Position numbers and translations under genes: made by a program
Shown here: one piece after another, positions 52,616 through 62,300 of the stretch
Layout of the letters: each line of letters starts with the position of its first letter
Position numbering within the stretch: the stretch's first letter is position 1
Notes under the pieces: generated by a model
What the model was told of the DNA's origin: nothing
Databases searched by the model: none
What the model saw: only the letters and a program-made list of their open reading frames with translations
NCBI RefSeq assembly: GCF_030143245.1
Contig: NZ_JARJNS010000003.1
Coordinates: forward strand, 540,769-604,768
From: Rhabdaerophilum sp. SD176
GTDB taxonomy: Bacteria > Pseudomonadota > Alphaproteobacteria > Rhizobiales > Beijerinckiaceae
DNA: 64,000 nt
Direction: 5' to 3'

Positions 52616-53413
52616 ATGGCAAACCTGCTTTCTGGGCCGATTGAACAGCTCTACCTAACCGCCCAGATGATGGTGATCCTGGCTGCGCGCCCACTTGGTT
52701 TTGCACTGGTTTTCACGGCCTTCGCCTGGGCTCATCTCAATTCCGGTCTGTTGCGGATCGCTTTTGGTCTCGTTCTTGCCCTGCCGGCTATAGCACCAAT
52801 TCTGGGGGATGCGCCGGCCATGGTCAAAGCCCTGCCGCTGCCGGGCTTCGCGATGATCGGCAAGGAGCTGTTCATCGGGATTCTGCTCGGCCTGATCGCC
52901 TCGCTGCCCTTCGAGGCCTTGGGCGGTGCCGGCGGCATTCTCGATTCGATGCGCGGAACGACAACCCCGATCGGTTCGCCCGCAGGCGAGGTTACGCCAT
53001 TCGGGCAACTCTTCATGATCATCGGCCTATGGCTTTTTGCCTCACTTGGTGGCTTCTGGCTGGTCGTCGATGTGATCTTTGACAGCTATCGCCTCTGGCC
53101 CCCGCTCGAGGTCCTGCCGCGCCTGTCGCTTGAAGGGGCGGCGGTCGTGCCGGGTTTGCTCGCCCGGTTCATCCTGCTAAGCTTGACGCTGGCAGGTCCG
53201 CTACTGATTGTGATGCTGGCTACGGATGTTGTCCTGGGCATCGCCGCCAAACTCGGCAAGCGCGTCGATGTGACCTTTTTGGCCATGTCCATCAAGACGC
53301 TGGTCGCAATCTTGCTGCTGCCACTGGTTTCTTTCGGGTTGGTTCGGGCCTTTACCGGCGAGATTGCCTCGCTGCGGCAGATCAACGCCATCCTCGAGGC
53401 TTCGTTGAGGTAA
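52616..53413 (+). CDS. sctT: Type III secretion export-apparatus protein SctT
   Basis: A 265-residue membrane protein, FliR/YscT family, with about seven hydrophobic segments. Family features include KELFIGILLGLIASLPFEAL and GGILDSMRGTTTPIG with a following GEVTPFGQLF. It is placed between sctS and sctU as in almost all injectisomes. It caps the SctR-S complex. Confidence 0.95.
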   Translation: MANLLSGPIEQLYLTAQMMVILAARPLGFALVFTAFAWAHLNSGLLRIAFGLVLALPAIAPILGDAPAMVKALPLPGFAMIGKELFIGILLGLIASLPFEALGGAGGILDSMRGTTTPIGSPAGEVTPFGQLFMIIGLWLFASLGGFWLVVDVIFDSYRLWPPLEVLPRLSLEGAAVVPGLLARFILLSLTLAGPLLIVMLATDVVLGIAAKLGKRVDVTFLAMSIKTLVAILLLPLVSFGLVRAFTGEIASLRQINAILEASLR

Positions 53414-53419
53414 GTCCCG

Positions 53420-54454
53420 ATGGCCGGGGAAACTGAAGAGAAATCACTTCCAGCTAGTCATCGAAAGCTCCGCAAGGCGCGAGAAAAGGGTCAGGTCGCC
53501 AGCAGCGCCGATTTCGTGGCGGTCGTGGGTTTCTGCGCCGGGCTGGGCTATCTCATGGGCAACAGCCAGAAGGTCATGGATGTATTCGCCTCCTCGCTGC
53601 GGCTGGCCTTGGATCATGCCATGGGCGGCGGCGAGGCTGGTCTGGTTTCTGCATTGGTTGGTGTTATGACCCTGACCGGCGATGTGGTCGTGCCCCTCAT
53701 GACCATCGTCGCAATTGCAAGCCTTGTGGCGCATATCGTCCACAAAAAGGGCGTCGTGGTATCCATGGACCCGATCACGCCCGATTTTTCGCGCATCAAC
53801 CCAGCGACGGGCATTGAGCGGATCCTGTCAATTCGGAACGCGGTCGAGTTTTTCGTCGCCTTGCTCAGGGTGGTGCTCTGGGGCGCCGCCAGCTTCCTGA
53901 TCATCTGGCTCATTCTGCCGGATGTCTTGCGGGTCACGCAATGCGGCCAAGCCTGCCTAGTGGATGTCGGCTGGAATGTGGCTTATCGGATTGCCATCGT
54001 TGCCGTGTTGATGCTGATCCTATTTGGTTTTCTCGACCTCCCGGTCCAGATTTTCCTGTTCCTGCGCGAACAGCGCATGTCCCGCTCGGAGCTCAAGCGT
54101 GAGTACAAGGAGCAGGAAGGCGCTCCGGAAATGATTGGGGCCCGGCGTGAACAGCACCGGCAAATGCTGGCTGGTTCCGGGATGCGTGGCGCGACGCTGA
54201 TTGTCATGAGCTCGAACGAAGTCGTGGCCCTGCAATATGATCCGGTCGAGCAGCCCATCCCCATCATCATTGCCAAAGGGGAGGGGCGGGCGGCAGATCC
54301 CATTCTCAAAGCAGCAGAAATAGGCCAAACACCGATCGAGATCGATCCGCGCCTGGCTCGTGAATTGTTCCGCGGGGGAATTGGCAGTATTGTTCCTGAA
54401 CGGGAATTCAACGCCGTCGCCATGGCTCTTGTGCGTCATGGAAAGGCGGGTTGA
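53420..54454 (+). CDS. sctU: Type III secretion switch protein SctU lacking the NPTH self-cleavage motif
   Basis: A 344-residue FlhB/YscU family protein. Four N-terminal membrane helices follow the KSLPASHRKLRKAREKGQVA start, and the cytoplasmic domain has YKEQEGAPEMIGARREQHRQ. In the family this domain cleaves itself within NPTH, which is needed for the early-to-late substrate switch. Here the segment reads TLIVMSSNEVVALQYDP, and the aligned residues (about 263-266) are Met-Ser-Ser-Asn. Downstream family residues (PIPIIIAKGEG, PRLARELF) are intact. The protein is therefore predicted not to cleave. The rest looks functional, so it is not an obvious pseudogene. Confidence 0.93.
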   Translation: MAGETEEKSLPASHRKLRKAREKGQVASSADFVAVVGFCAGLGYLMGNSQKVMDVFASSLRLALDHAMGGGEAGLVSALVGVMTLTGDVVVPLMTIVAIASLVAHIVHKKGVVVSMDPITPDFSRINPATGIERILSIRNAVEFFVALLRVVLWGAASFLIIWLILPDVLRVTQCGQACLVDVGWNVAYRIAIVAVLMLILFGFLDLPVQIFLFLREQRMSRSELKREYKEQEGAPEMIGARREQHRQMLAGSGMRGATLIVMSSNEVVALQYDPVEQPIPIIIAKGEGRAADPILKAAEIGQTPIEIDPRLARELFRGGIGSIVPEREFNAVAMALVRHGKAG

Positions 54455-54482
54455 CGGACACAAACGGATTTGATCAGGCGAA

Positions 54483-55022
54483 ATGGCCAGTGACAACAAC
54501 AAGGGAGACGGTCAGAACGAGCCCCCGCTGCCGGACCGGAGCGCCATCTCCATCTCGCCGACCATCCCTGTCGCTTCGCCAGCGCCAACAAGCGCCAAGG
54601 TCGTGCGGCTGCCGACCGCGCCAGTTGCCCCAACCGTATCGCCTCCCCCGCCGGTAATCGAAACGATCCGGGTGATTGACCTGCGGCGTCTGCGACAAGC
54701 GTTGAACCGTCAGCGATCCCAATGGCTGCGGCGCGGCCAAGACGAGAAGGACCTCCCTCCCGCGAGGCGTGACGTTTTGGCCTTGTTGGAATCCCGACAC
54801 AAATTGGCACGTTATCAATGGCCCAATGTGGTTGTGGTCCGGGTTCACCAGACGACTCCGATCCAGACCAACATTTCCGTGGTAGGCGATACGATTTATC
54901 TCGGTCATCACCTCTCCGAGGATTGGACGCCGGGTATTGAAGATGATCGCTTCTATCGTGCCGTTCATTCATCAATTCTGATGTTTGAAACCATGAATGC
55001 TCCTGCCATGCCCTCGCGTTAA
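54483..55022 (+). CDS. Unknown protein following sctU
   Basis: A 179-residue protein. Residues 1-60 are Pro/Ser/Thr/Ala-rich and probably disordered (SISPTIPVASPAPTSAKVV). Residues 60-100 are basic and helical (RVIDLRRLRQALNRQRSQWL), and 105-170 is mixed (NVVVVRVHQTTPIQTNISVV). No ribosome site is convincing. A disordered N-terminus is usual in type III substrates, and location after sctU would suit an effector, translocator or regulator. No family recognised. Confidence 0.6.
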   Translation: MASDNNKGDGQNEPPLPDRSAISISPTIPVASPAPTSAKVVRLPTAPVAPTVSPPPPVIETIRVIDLRRLRQALNRQRSQWLRRGQDEKDLPPARRDVLALLESRHKLARYQWPNVVVVRVHQTTPIQTNISVVGDTIYLGHHLSEDWTPGIEDDRFYRAVHSSILMFETMNAPAMPSR

Positions 55023-55384
55023 GGGCGGGGCGTGATTTATTTCGGCAGGTTGCGGAGCATAATTTATGCCACATCAGCATGAAATATGTTGAATAATGTG
55101 ATGCAGTTATAAAATTACATGATCTGTTTTTTCAAAATTGCTTCGTTGATATTTTGTTTTGCTTTGATGTGGTGGGTTTTTTGTGTTTCCAGTCAGACTG
55201 GTTGTCCAGCGCAGTGATGGGATGAATTGACAAAACGCCGGACTGCCAAGGCCATTCCGTCGGCTTTTGGCCCTTGGTTATTGCTCGTATCCGCCTTGGC
55301 ACGGAATTTGATCCTTTCGGATTGTCCATGGGGCTCCTGATCCAAAACAGGACAGGGAAACCTCAATGTTCCAAGGAGGGATCG
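55023..55384. promoter_or_regulatory. T-rich intergenic region before the small protein at 55385
   Basis: This 362-bp gap is far more AT-rich than its surroundings, with long T runs at 55128-55134 and 55166-55185. It probably carries the promoter of 55385-55669. I see no conserved box and no gene. Confidence 0.5.
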
Positions 55385-55669
55385 ATGACCAAGTATCGTG
55401 CAATTATTGTTCTGCCCGCAGGCGCTTCCGAAGGGCGTTTCGAATTTGATGCGCCGGAAGCCTTCATGCACAATGCTCCATCGCGAATTGTTGATACGTT
55501 CCTTTCCACTGTCACCGGGCTGGATCTGCCGGGCGATCCCGTCGAGAGCGAAATCAATTCGGCCCATAACTTCCGCGATACCCAAACCGTCACGGCTTCC
55601 GGCTCTTTCATCATGCGTACGGGCACAGCGGTTCCGTTTGTCGCCATGATTTCCCCTGCCCGCGAGTAA
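55385..55669 (+). CDS. Small beta-rich protein of unknown function
   Basis: A 94-residue protein beginning MTKYRAIIVLPAGASEGRFE and ending VPFVAMISPARE. An excellent AAGGAGG site lies 7 bases before the ATG, suggesting strong expression. The predicted structure is mainly beta. It has no cysteine. It follows the secretion operon and precedes its likely regulator. I do not recognise the family. Confidence 0.7.
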   Translation: MTKYRAIIVLPAGASEGRFEFDAPEAFMHNAPSRIVDTFLSTVTGLDLPGDPVESEINSAHNFRDTQTVTASGSFIMRTGTAVPFVAMISPARE

Positions 55670-55711
55670 GGACCGTGTGATGAGTATTGATCGGCCCGGT
55701 ACCGGCGAAGG

Positions 55712-55761
55712 AAGGGGCAGGGCATCTGACAGCCGAGGAAGCCAAAGTCAGCCCGCCCCTT
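55712..55761. promoter_or_regulatory. Long hairpin in the leader of the response-regulator gene
   Basis: The 5' arm AAGGGGC-A-GGGC-ATC-TGAC pairs with GTCA-GCCC-GCCCCTT to give 15 paired bases with two bulges and a 16-nt loop. It ends 23 bp before the start codon of the regulator. There is no T run for a terminator. It could control translation of the regulator or stop readthrough from the upstream gene. Confidence 0.5.
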
Positions 55762-55784
55762 GGGAAGGATGAGGAGATACAACC

Positions 55785-56489
55785 ATGAACGAGAAAACTC
55801 GGGTTGTTTTGGCAGATCGCCATCCCTTTATCCGGGAGGGGTTGCGACTGGCTCTGGAACGGAGCGAGCGGATCAGCGTCGTCGCCGAGGCCGAGGACGG
55901 TTACGCCGCCGCCTTGGCGGCGAAATCCCAGAAGCCGGATGTGGTCATTCTGGATTCGGCTATCACCAAGCTCGATTGTGTCGAGACAATCAACCGCATC
56001 CTATTGAATGGATATCGTCCCGGCATCGTGGTGATCATCGACTCAATTGATCCGGTCGAACTGCATTATCTGATACGTGCTGGTGCCAACGGGTTGCTGG
56101 TCAAGACCGCCAGTCCCTGTGAATACGTCAATGCTGTGCTATCCGTTAGCAGCGGAGGGAGCTATTTCTCCAGCCCGATCACCGGCCATCTGTTCGTTCA
56201 GCAGGAGCGTCTTTCACGCGGGACGAATGCCTTTGCTCTAACCGATCGCGAAGTTGAGGTCCTGCGGCTGATTTGCCAGGGCTTTTCCAACAAGGACATC
56301 GCCCGCCGCTGTGATCTAAGCGTCCGTACGGTTGAAACTCATCGCTTCAACATTCGCAAGAAAACCAACGCGCCGAGAGTTCGTGATCTGGTTCAGATTG
56401 CCCAGCAACTCGGATTGATGGAACGGGCCCAGCTTACAGAAACACCGTCCACACCCCTGATGTCCGAGCGGCGGCGCGCCTTGGGCTGA
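55785..56489 (+). CDS. NarL/LuxR-type response regulator, probable controller of the secretion genes
   Basis: A 234-residue protein. The receiver domain (residues 1-125) has a phosphoacceptor Asp57 (VVILDS) and a conserved Lys (GLLVKTAS), but the acidic pocket usually written DD reads ADRHPF, so only one acid remains. The output domain (145-215) is a LuxR helix-turn-helix (LTDREVEVLRLICQGFSNKD, LSVRTVETHRFNIRKKTN). Similar proteins (SsrB, TtsI in other lineages) control injectisomes. No histidine kinase gene is adjacent. A GAGGAG site lies upstream. Confidence 0.9.
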   Translation: MNEKTRVVLADRHPFIREGLRLALERSERISVVAEAEDGYAAALAAKSQKPDVVILDSAITKLDCVETINRILLNGYRPGIVVIIDSIDPVELHYLIRAGANGLLVKTASPCEYVNAVLSVSSGGSYFSSPITGHLFVQQERLSRGTNAFALTDREVEVLRLICQGFSNKDIARRCDLSVRTVETHRFNIRKKTNAPRVRDLVQIAQQLGLMERAQLTETPSTPLMSERRRALG

Positions 56490-56691
56490 GGGGGTACCAG
56501 CAGACCGTGAATCACTCCGCCTGACTTCGATGAGGGAGGAACGCAATTGCCAATAACGTTCAATATCACTCACAAAAATTTAGAGCAATTATCAAATTAA
56601 AGCCAAGATCTTATAGAAATTTTGGTTATTTTAACATCTGATTTGCGAGTATTTTGGAATATATACAAATTCATCTATTACGAAATATGTT
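56490..56691. other. AT-rich spacer at the boundary of the secretion island
   Basis: A strongly AT-rich stretch between the response regulator and a mobile-element remnant. I see no gene, terminator or attachment-site repeat in it. The base composition change fits a recombination boundary. Confidence 0.4.
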
Positions 56692-57549
56692 CTAGTCTCC
56701 AGCTTCATATACTCGCTTGCGGTCTCTAAAATGCCCGCGCTCTTGCGCAAGACGGTCCAACATTTCGATCTGCTGGCGCCTAAGCTCGGCCAAAGGATCG
56801 ATTGGGATTTGTTGATCGGGTGTTGACTGAGCCTGATCGCTTACAAGTGATCGAACTGCAGCCTGCACGCCAGCCGGCACGTTCACCTTTGTTTCCTGCG
56901 CCCGCTGCTGATCGATACGTTCGGCAATCTTCTCGAGTTAGCCTGTCGTTTGCCGGGTGAACCGCTCGCGCGACCCCTCAGGAAGCATGGATGTAACCTC
57001 GGCAATCCTCTGGTTCATCTGGCGGAGATCGCGCAGCATGGTATCCGCAGATCGCTCAGCATTTTCCGTCATCTTTGGCGCTCGGCTTTTGTCGTTGACT
57101 GATGGATGGATCAGGATAGCTGACTTCGGCGACAGCGTGGTCTTGAGGGCGTCGAGGGCATCCCCCGCTTCCTTTGCTACAGAAAGACGGTTGACCATGG
57201 TTCTCGCGACTTCATGGGCTGGACTGTCTTTCGCCAGGCCACGCCATTGCGCGAGACTCTCCGTCACTCCAGCACGCTCACGCTCGGTCATCGGAACGCG
57301 AACAGGGTTGGCGCGTGCCCTTTCCATCCGCACTTGCGCGTTCCCGATGAGGGTGGCGTTCCGGGTATCCCTAGCATAGGCGCGATCCTGGTCTTTCCGC
57401 TCGGGCCTCGGGTGCGCGGCGGCATCGACAATGGATTTGTCCTTCGGGCCATAGGAACGGGAGGAGGCCTGCTCTGCTGCGCGGGTCGCGACGACTTTCA
57501 GGCCATGCTCGCGGGCATGGGAGGTATAGTTGACCCGCCATTGCGCTAG
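56692..57549 (-). pseudogene. C-terminal part of a relaxase/mobilisation protein, truncated by the IS and split by a stop codon
   Basis: One minus-strand frame runs without a start codon from the IS boundary at 57549, giving VNYTSHAREHGLKVVATRAA then QASSRSYGPKDKSIVDAA and RPERKDQDRAYA. These segments resemble the region after the catalytic domain of MobA/VirD2-type relaxases. A TAA at 56938-56940 interrupts it, and the same frame continues (LEKIAERIDQQRAQETKVNV) to 56692. The N-terminal nicking domain is absent. An origin of transfer was not found. Confidence 0.45.
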
Positions 57550-58372
57550 GGCCCAGACCTATAAAAAGGTTGGCGTGCTCAGCGTAGTGTGATTCACGGC
57601 TTTCGAAAGGAAGCATTGATGAATCGGGACCAAGTCTGGCTAAGCGAGGCTCAGTTTGCGCTGATTTCGCCGCATCTACCATTCGCCGCATCTCCCAACG
57701 GACACGCGCGGGAAGGCGCGGGTTGATGACCGGCGAGTGATCAGCGGGATCATCCATGTGTTGAAATCTGGCGGGCGTTGGATCGATGCGCCGCCGGACT
57801 ACGGACCGAAGAAAACGCTGTATAACCGCTATGTCCGATGGGCAGAGAAAGGTGTCTGGTCCGATCTTTTCCACGCTCTTGCCGGTGCTGGCGGGCCACC
57901 CGTCCAAGTCCTGATCGATAGCTCGGCTGTCAAAGCTCACCGCTCTGCTTCTGGCTAAAAAGGGGGAGAAAACTCAGGCAGTCGGCCGCTCGCGCGGCGG
58001 GCGCACGACTAAAATCCACGCCCTGACCGACGAATACTGCCGCGCGCTTGCCTTCATGCTTACCGGAGGGCAAGTTGCTAATTGCACGGCGGGATCGGCC
58101 CTGTTGCAGCGCCTCCGGCCTTACGAAATCCTGCATGCGGACAAGGGCTATGACAGCAATGCCCTGCGTCGGCAGGTCGAAGAGCGCGGCACGATGCCGA
58201 ATATCCCGCCAAAGGCCAATCGCATCTGGAAAAACGGCTTCTCGCCTGGCCTCAACAGGCACCGCAATGCCATCGAACGGATGTTCTGCCGCCTGAAACC
58301 GGAACGCCACCAACTTCCTTGCCGCCATCTGCATCGCGGCAACCGTCAGTTTCTGGTTATGAGTCTGGGTCC
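57549..58372 (+). mobile_element. IS5-family insertion element, degenerate, 824 bp
   Basis: Terminal inverted repeats GGGCCCAGACCTATA (57549-57563) and TATGAGTCTGGGTCC (58358-58372) match in 12 of 15 positions. TA flanks both ends (57547-57548 and 58373-58374), the target used by the IS427 group of the IS5 family, whose usual length is about 820-840 bp. The element cuts the relaxase-like gene. A 212-bp fragment of the same element lies inverted at 24957-25168. Confidence 0.88.
57619..58362 (+). pseudogene. IS5-family (IS427 group) transposase, multiply disrupted
   Basis: The transposase starts MNRDQVWLSEAQFALISPHL, and the DDE region can be followed in three frames: VDDRRVISGIIHVLKSGGRW; VLIDSSAVKAHRSASG; GGRTTKIHALTDEYCRALAF and onward; NAIERMFCRLK; finally FLAAICIAATVSFWL. 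A 16-bp tandem duplication (57666-57681 and 57682-57697) shifts the frame near residue 20. A +1 shift with TAA follows near 57956, and about 30 bp are missing after CRLK. At least three lesions make it inactive. Confidence 0.9.
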
Positions 58373-58477
58373 TAGGTTACGCCCCTGTGTTCATGCCAAG
58401 AGACGAGGGGGCGGCAGGTTACGGATGCGGAGAACGTGCTCTTGGCGTTTTCAATCTCTTTCGTCAGGATCCTGGCC

Positions 58478-59005
58478 ATGCTGCTCAATGTCACCATGCG
58501 CTATGATGAAGCCGAAGACCGGATCAAGGTTTGCCTGATGCCCTCTGAGGGGGCTGTCTCGACAATCTGGCTGACACAAAGGCTTCTCGACCGATTCTGG
58601 CACGGCCTTTTTGGCTGGTATGTCAATCCTCCGCCCGCTAGCGATGGCTCGAGAGGGCACGAGCCTGACATGGCGCGCACGGCGCCCGAACGGTTTGAAA
58701 CCGATCGCCAGCAGGCAAGTCGCGCCATCAACCCGCAAGGCGATCACTTCGAGGATTTTGGTTCAGGCGAGGTCTGGCTCGCCTCTGAAATCAGTCTCAC
58801 CATCCACTCCGCGGGCATGGTCGTGACCTTGCAGGCTGTGGGAGGGCAAAAATGCCGCCTGCCGTTTGACGAGCCACGTTTTCTCGCTTGGCTGAAGATC
58901 CTTCGTCACTGCCATCAATGCGCGGGATGGCGAGAACCTGAATGGCCGGTTTGGATGGAAAGTTCGAGTAGCGCCCCCCGATTGGTGTTCCCGAGCCTTC
59001 ATTGA
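58478..59005 (+). CDS. Protein of unknown function upstream of the exonuclease gene
   Basis: A 175-residue protein starting MLLNVTMRYDEAEDRIKVCL with an AGGA site 7 bases before ATG 58478. It has the hydrophobic stretch FWHGLFGWYVNPPP and a Cys pair (HCHQCAGWRE) near the C-terminus, the only metal-site-like motif. It lies just beyond the IS, on the same strand as the large exoprotein, separated by 318 bp. I do not recognise the family. Codon use looks like that of neighbouring genes. Confidence 0.55.
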   Translation: MLLNVTMRYDEAEDRIKVCLMPSEGAVSTIWLTQRLLDRFWHGLFGWYVNPPPASDGSRGHEPDMARTAPERFETDRQQASRAINPQGDHFEDFGSGEVWLASEISLTIHSAGMVVTLQAVGGQKCRLPFDEPRFLAWLKILRHCHQCAGWREPEWPVWMESSSSAPRLVFPSLH

Positions 59006-59178
59006 CATGACGGACCAAGCGCCGGGCTCCTGACGGCCTCAATCTGGATGGAAGAACGGGCATGCAAGGGGATGGATGACTGCTTCCAAGGTTCGTTGCC
59101 AATGTATTTCGTTGGCAATATACTGAGGATGAAGGAATAGCCGGTCAATGCCGATCCGGGCATGGGCAGATCGTTAAG

Positions 59179-59200
59179 TTTTCATTAAGTTGTCATATCC
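59179..59200 (+). promoter_or_regulatory. PHO-box-like direct repeat
   Basis: TTTTCATTAAG and TTGTCATATCC (59179-59200) are two adjacent 11-bp half-sites. Both carry a (T/G)TCAT core at the same phase, as in PhoB boxes (CTGTCATAWAW repeated every 11 bp). It lies 124 bp upstream of a predicted secreted nuclease/5'-nucleotidase, a gene type that phosphate starvation commonly induces. The rest of 59006-59323 shows nothing else. Confidence 0.55.
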
Positions 59201-59323
59201 GCCGATTAACCGGTCGAGCCTCGGTGTGTTCGGGCTTTTCGCGTGACCAGGTTCGCGTCAGCGTTTCTTGCGTGTACTCACCGGGTATTTTGACGGCTCA
59301 TCGTCACAATTCTCGGGGGAAAA

Positions 59324-62300
59324 ATGCCGGTTACCTACCATTCTCTGGCCTCTGGCAATTTCACGCAAAACTGGTCCGATGCCGGGTTGATTACCGTCAG
59401 TGACGACTGGTCTGCCGTGCCCTCGATCATCGGCTATCTCGGCGACGAGATCACGAGTTCGACCGGGGTTGACCCCCAGACCCTGACCGGCGACGGCACG
59501 GTGACTGTGGATGTCAACGCCAACCAGACCAACCCGAATTCGTTTTTCACCGGTGGCGTCACGGAATTCGCGCTCACAGACCCGACAATTGCGCTCGCCG
59601 GTTCCGGCACGGCTGATGCGCCCTCCATCGTGCTTCATCTTGATACGACAGGACGGTCGAATGTCGTGTTCAGCTTTGATGCGCGCGATATTGACGGCTC
59701 CTCAGACGATGCCGTCCAGCAGATTGCGGTGCAGTTCCGCGTGGGCGAGACTGGCGCCTGGACCAACGTTCCCGCTGGCTATATCGCGGATGCAGCCAAC
59801 GGTCCAAGCCTCGCATCCCTGGTGACGCCGGTTTCCGTGACCCTGCCCGCTGCCGCCGAGAACCAGCCGAAGGTGCAGGTCCGGGTCATCACAACCAATG
59901 CTGTCGGCAATGACGAGTGGGTCGGGATCGACAACATCGTTGTTTCGAGCCAAGCGGCGAGCGGTGGCAATGTCGCGCAGGTTTCGATCGGCGATGTGGC
60001 GATTGTCGAGGGCGATGCCGGCACCAGCACCATGACCTTCACGGTGACACGCTCCGACAATGAAGGAGCCTTCACGGTTGACTATGCCACCTCGGATGGC
60101 TCGGCATCATCGGGCACGGATTATCTCGCCGGCGCCGGAACTGTCACATTCACCGTCGGGGGTGCACTGATCCAGACCGTGTCGATCACTCTCAACGGCG
60201 ATACGGATGTCGAGGCCAACGAGATACTGAATGTCACGCTGAGCAACCTTAGCAACATTTCCGGATCGGCCGTTATCTCCGATGGAACAGCCATCGGCAC
60301 CATTACCAACGATGATCTGGCGCCGGTCACCTTGACGAAGATCAGCGCAATTCAGGGGACAGGCACGGCCTCGCCCCTGGTTGGGCAGACGGTCACGGTC
60401 GAGGCGATTGTGGTCGGCGATTTCCAGAATGACGACACGGACACCAAGCGCAACCTCAATGGCATCTACCTCCAGGAAGAAGCGGCTGACAGCGACGGCG
60501 ATGCAGCGACCTCGGAAGGCATTTTCGTTTTCTTTGGCAGCCTGACCGGCGATGTCCAGGAAGGCGACAGGGTACAGGTTACCGGCACGGTTTCCGAGTA
60601 TTTCGGCCTGACCCAGCTCAACGCCACCTCGGTATCGGTGGTTGCGGCGGGCGCTGTCGCCGATGTCAGCACCATGGCCGCGACGATCAACCTGCCCGCG
60701 GCGGCGGTCACAACCAGCCAGGATGGCGACTACCAGCCGGACCTTGAGGCCTTCGAGGGCATGCTGGTCACGATCCCGCAGACCCTCACGATTACCGAGC
60801 AGTTCCAGCTCGACCGGTTCAACGAGATCAAGCTCGTGGCCGGCGAGCGTCCGGCGCAGTTCACCCATGAAAATGCGCCGGACGCCACCGGTTATGACAA
60901 TCATTTGCGTTTTGTCGGAACGCGCTCCGTCACCTACGATGATGGGCTGAACACTCAGAATGCGGCGATCAGCAACCTTGACGGGTTTGGCCCCTCCTAC
61001 ACCACTGCCTCGGCGCCGCGCATGGGCGACACGATCACCGGCTTGACCGGTGTGCTGGATTACCAATGGGCCGGGGCCTCAGCCTCAGGCTCGACCTGGC
61101 GCATCCGGTCGATCGAGGACGGCGACAATACCTTTGTTGATGCCAATCCCCGGGAGGCAGCGCCCCAGGATGTCGGCGGCCGCCTGACCGTCGGGAGCTT
61201 CAACGTCCTCAACTACTTTACGACGCTGGCGACGAGTGGCGCCACCACGGCGATTGGCCTCGAGCCGCGCGGCGCCAACAACCAAGCCGAATTCGACCGC
61301 CAGACCGCAAAGCTCGTCAACACGCTGGTTGCCTTGGATGCGGATATTCTTGGCCTCGTCGAACTGGAAAATGACTTCCAGGACAACGCCCCGGGCAATG
61401 CGCTCGATTATCTGGTGGATAGCCTCAATGCCGTCCTTGGTGCCGGCACCTATGACTGGATCGATCCTGGCCAGCGTTTCATCGGCGGCGATGCGATTGC
61501 GGTGGGCTATATCTACAAGCCGGCCAAGGTAACCGTGGCCTTCAACACCACCATTGAATCCCTCGGCGACGCGGATCTCGCCGCCCTTGGCCAATCATCT
61601 CTTCTGGAGCAAAGCTCGGTCGACGCCATTTTCGACGGAGCGAATACCTCGCGCAATGCCCTTGCCGTGACGTGGTCCGAGACTGTCAGCGGCGAACATT
61701 TCACGACTGTCGTCAATCACTTCAAATCCAAGGGCGGAGCAGGCACCGGCGCCGATGCCGATGCCCTTGACGGGGCCGGCAACTGGAACAACCAGCGCGA
61801 ATTGGCGGCCAAAGCGCTTGATGCCTGGATCGACAGCGATCCAACCGGCACGACCGACGATGATTATATCCTGCTCGGTGATTTCAATGCCTATTTCCAG
61901 GAAGACCCGATCGAGTTCCTGATCTCGCAAGGCTACGAAAACCTGCAGGAAACCCGGCTGACGGACCCGTATTCCTATGTGTTCGACGGTCAGATCGGCG
62001 CGCTCGACTACATCTTCGCCAGCGAAAGCGCCGCGCTTCAGGTCACGGGCATCACGGAATGGCACATCAACGCCGATGAGGCGGATGCCCTTGACTACAA
62101 TACCGATTTCGGCCGCGACACCGCGATCTTCGATGCGAATGTTGCCGTCCGCGTTTCGGATCATGACCCGCTATTGATCGGTCTCAACCTCGGAGATACT
62201 CCTGTGCAGTTCAATACCTATGCCGGCCCGGTTTTCACTGGAACGACAACGCCGACGGGCGCGCTCGAAATCACCGAGGTCAGCTCGATCACCTTGACGT

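Noticed and set aside
57956..57985. Programmed frameshift in the IS5-family transposase
   Set aside because: IS427-group elements can use frameshifting, but here the shift is +1 and is joined by a duplication and a deletion, so decay is the better reading.
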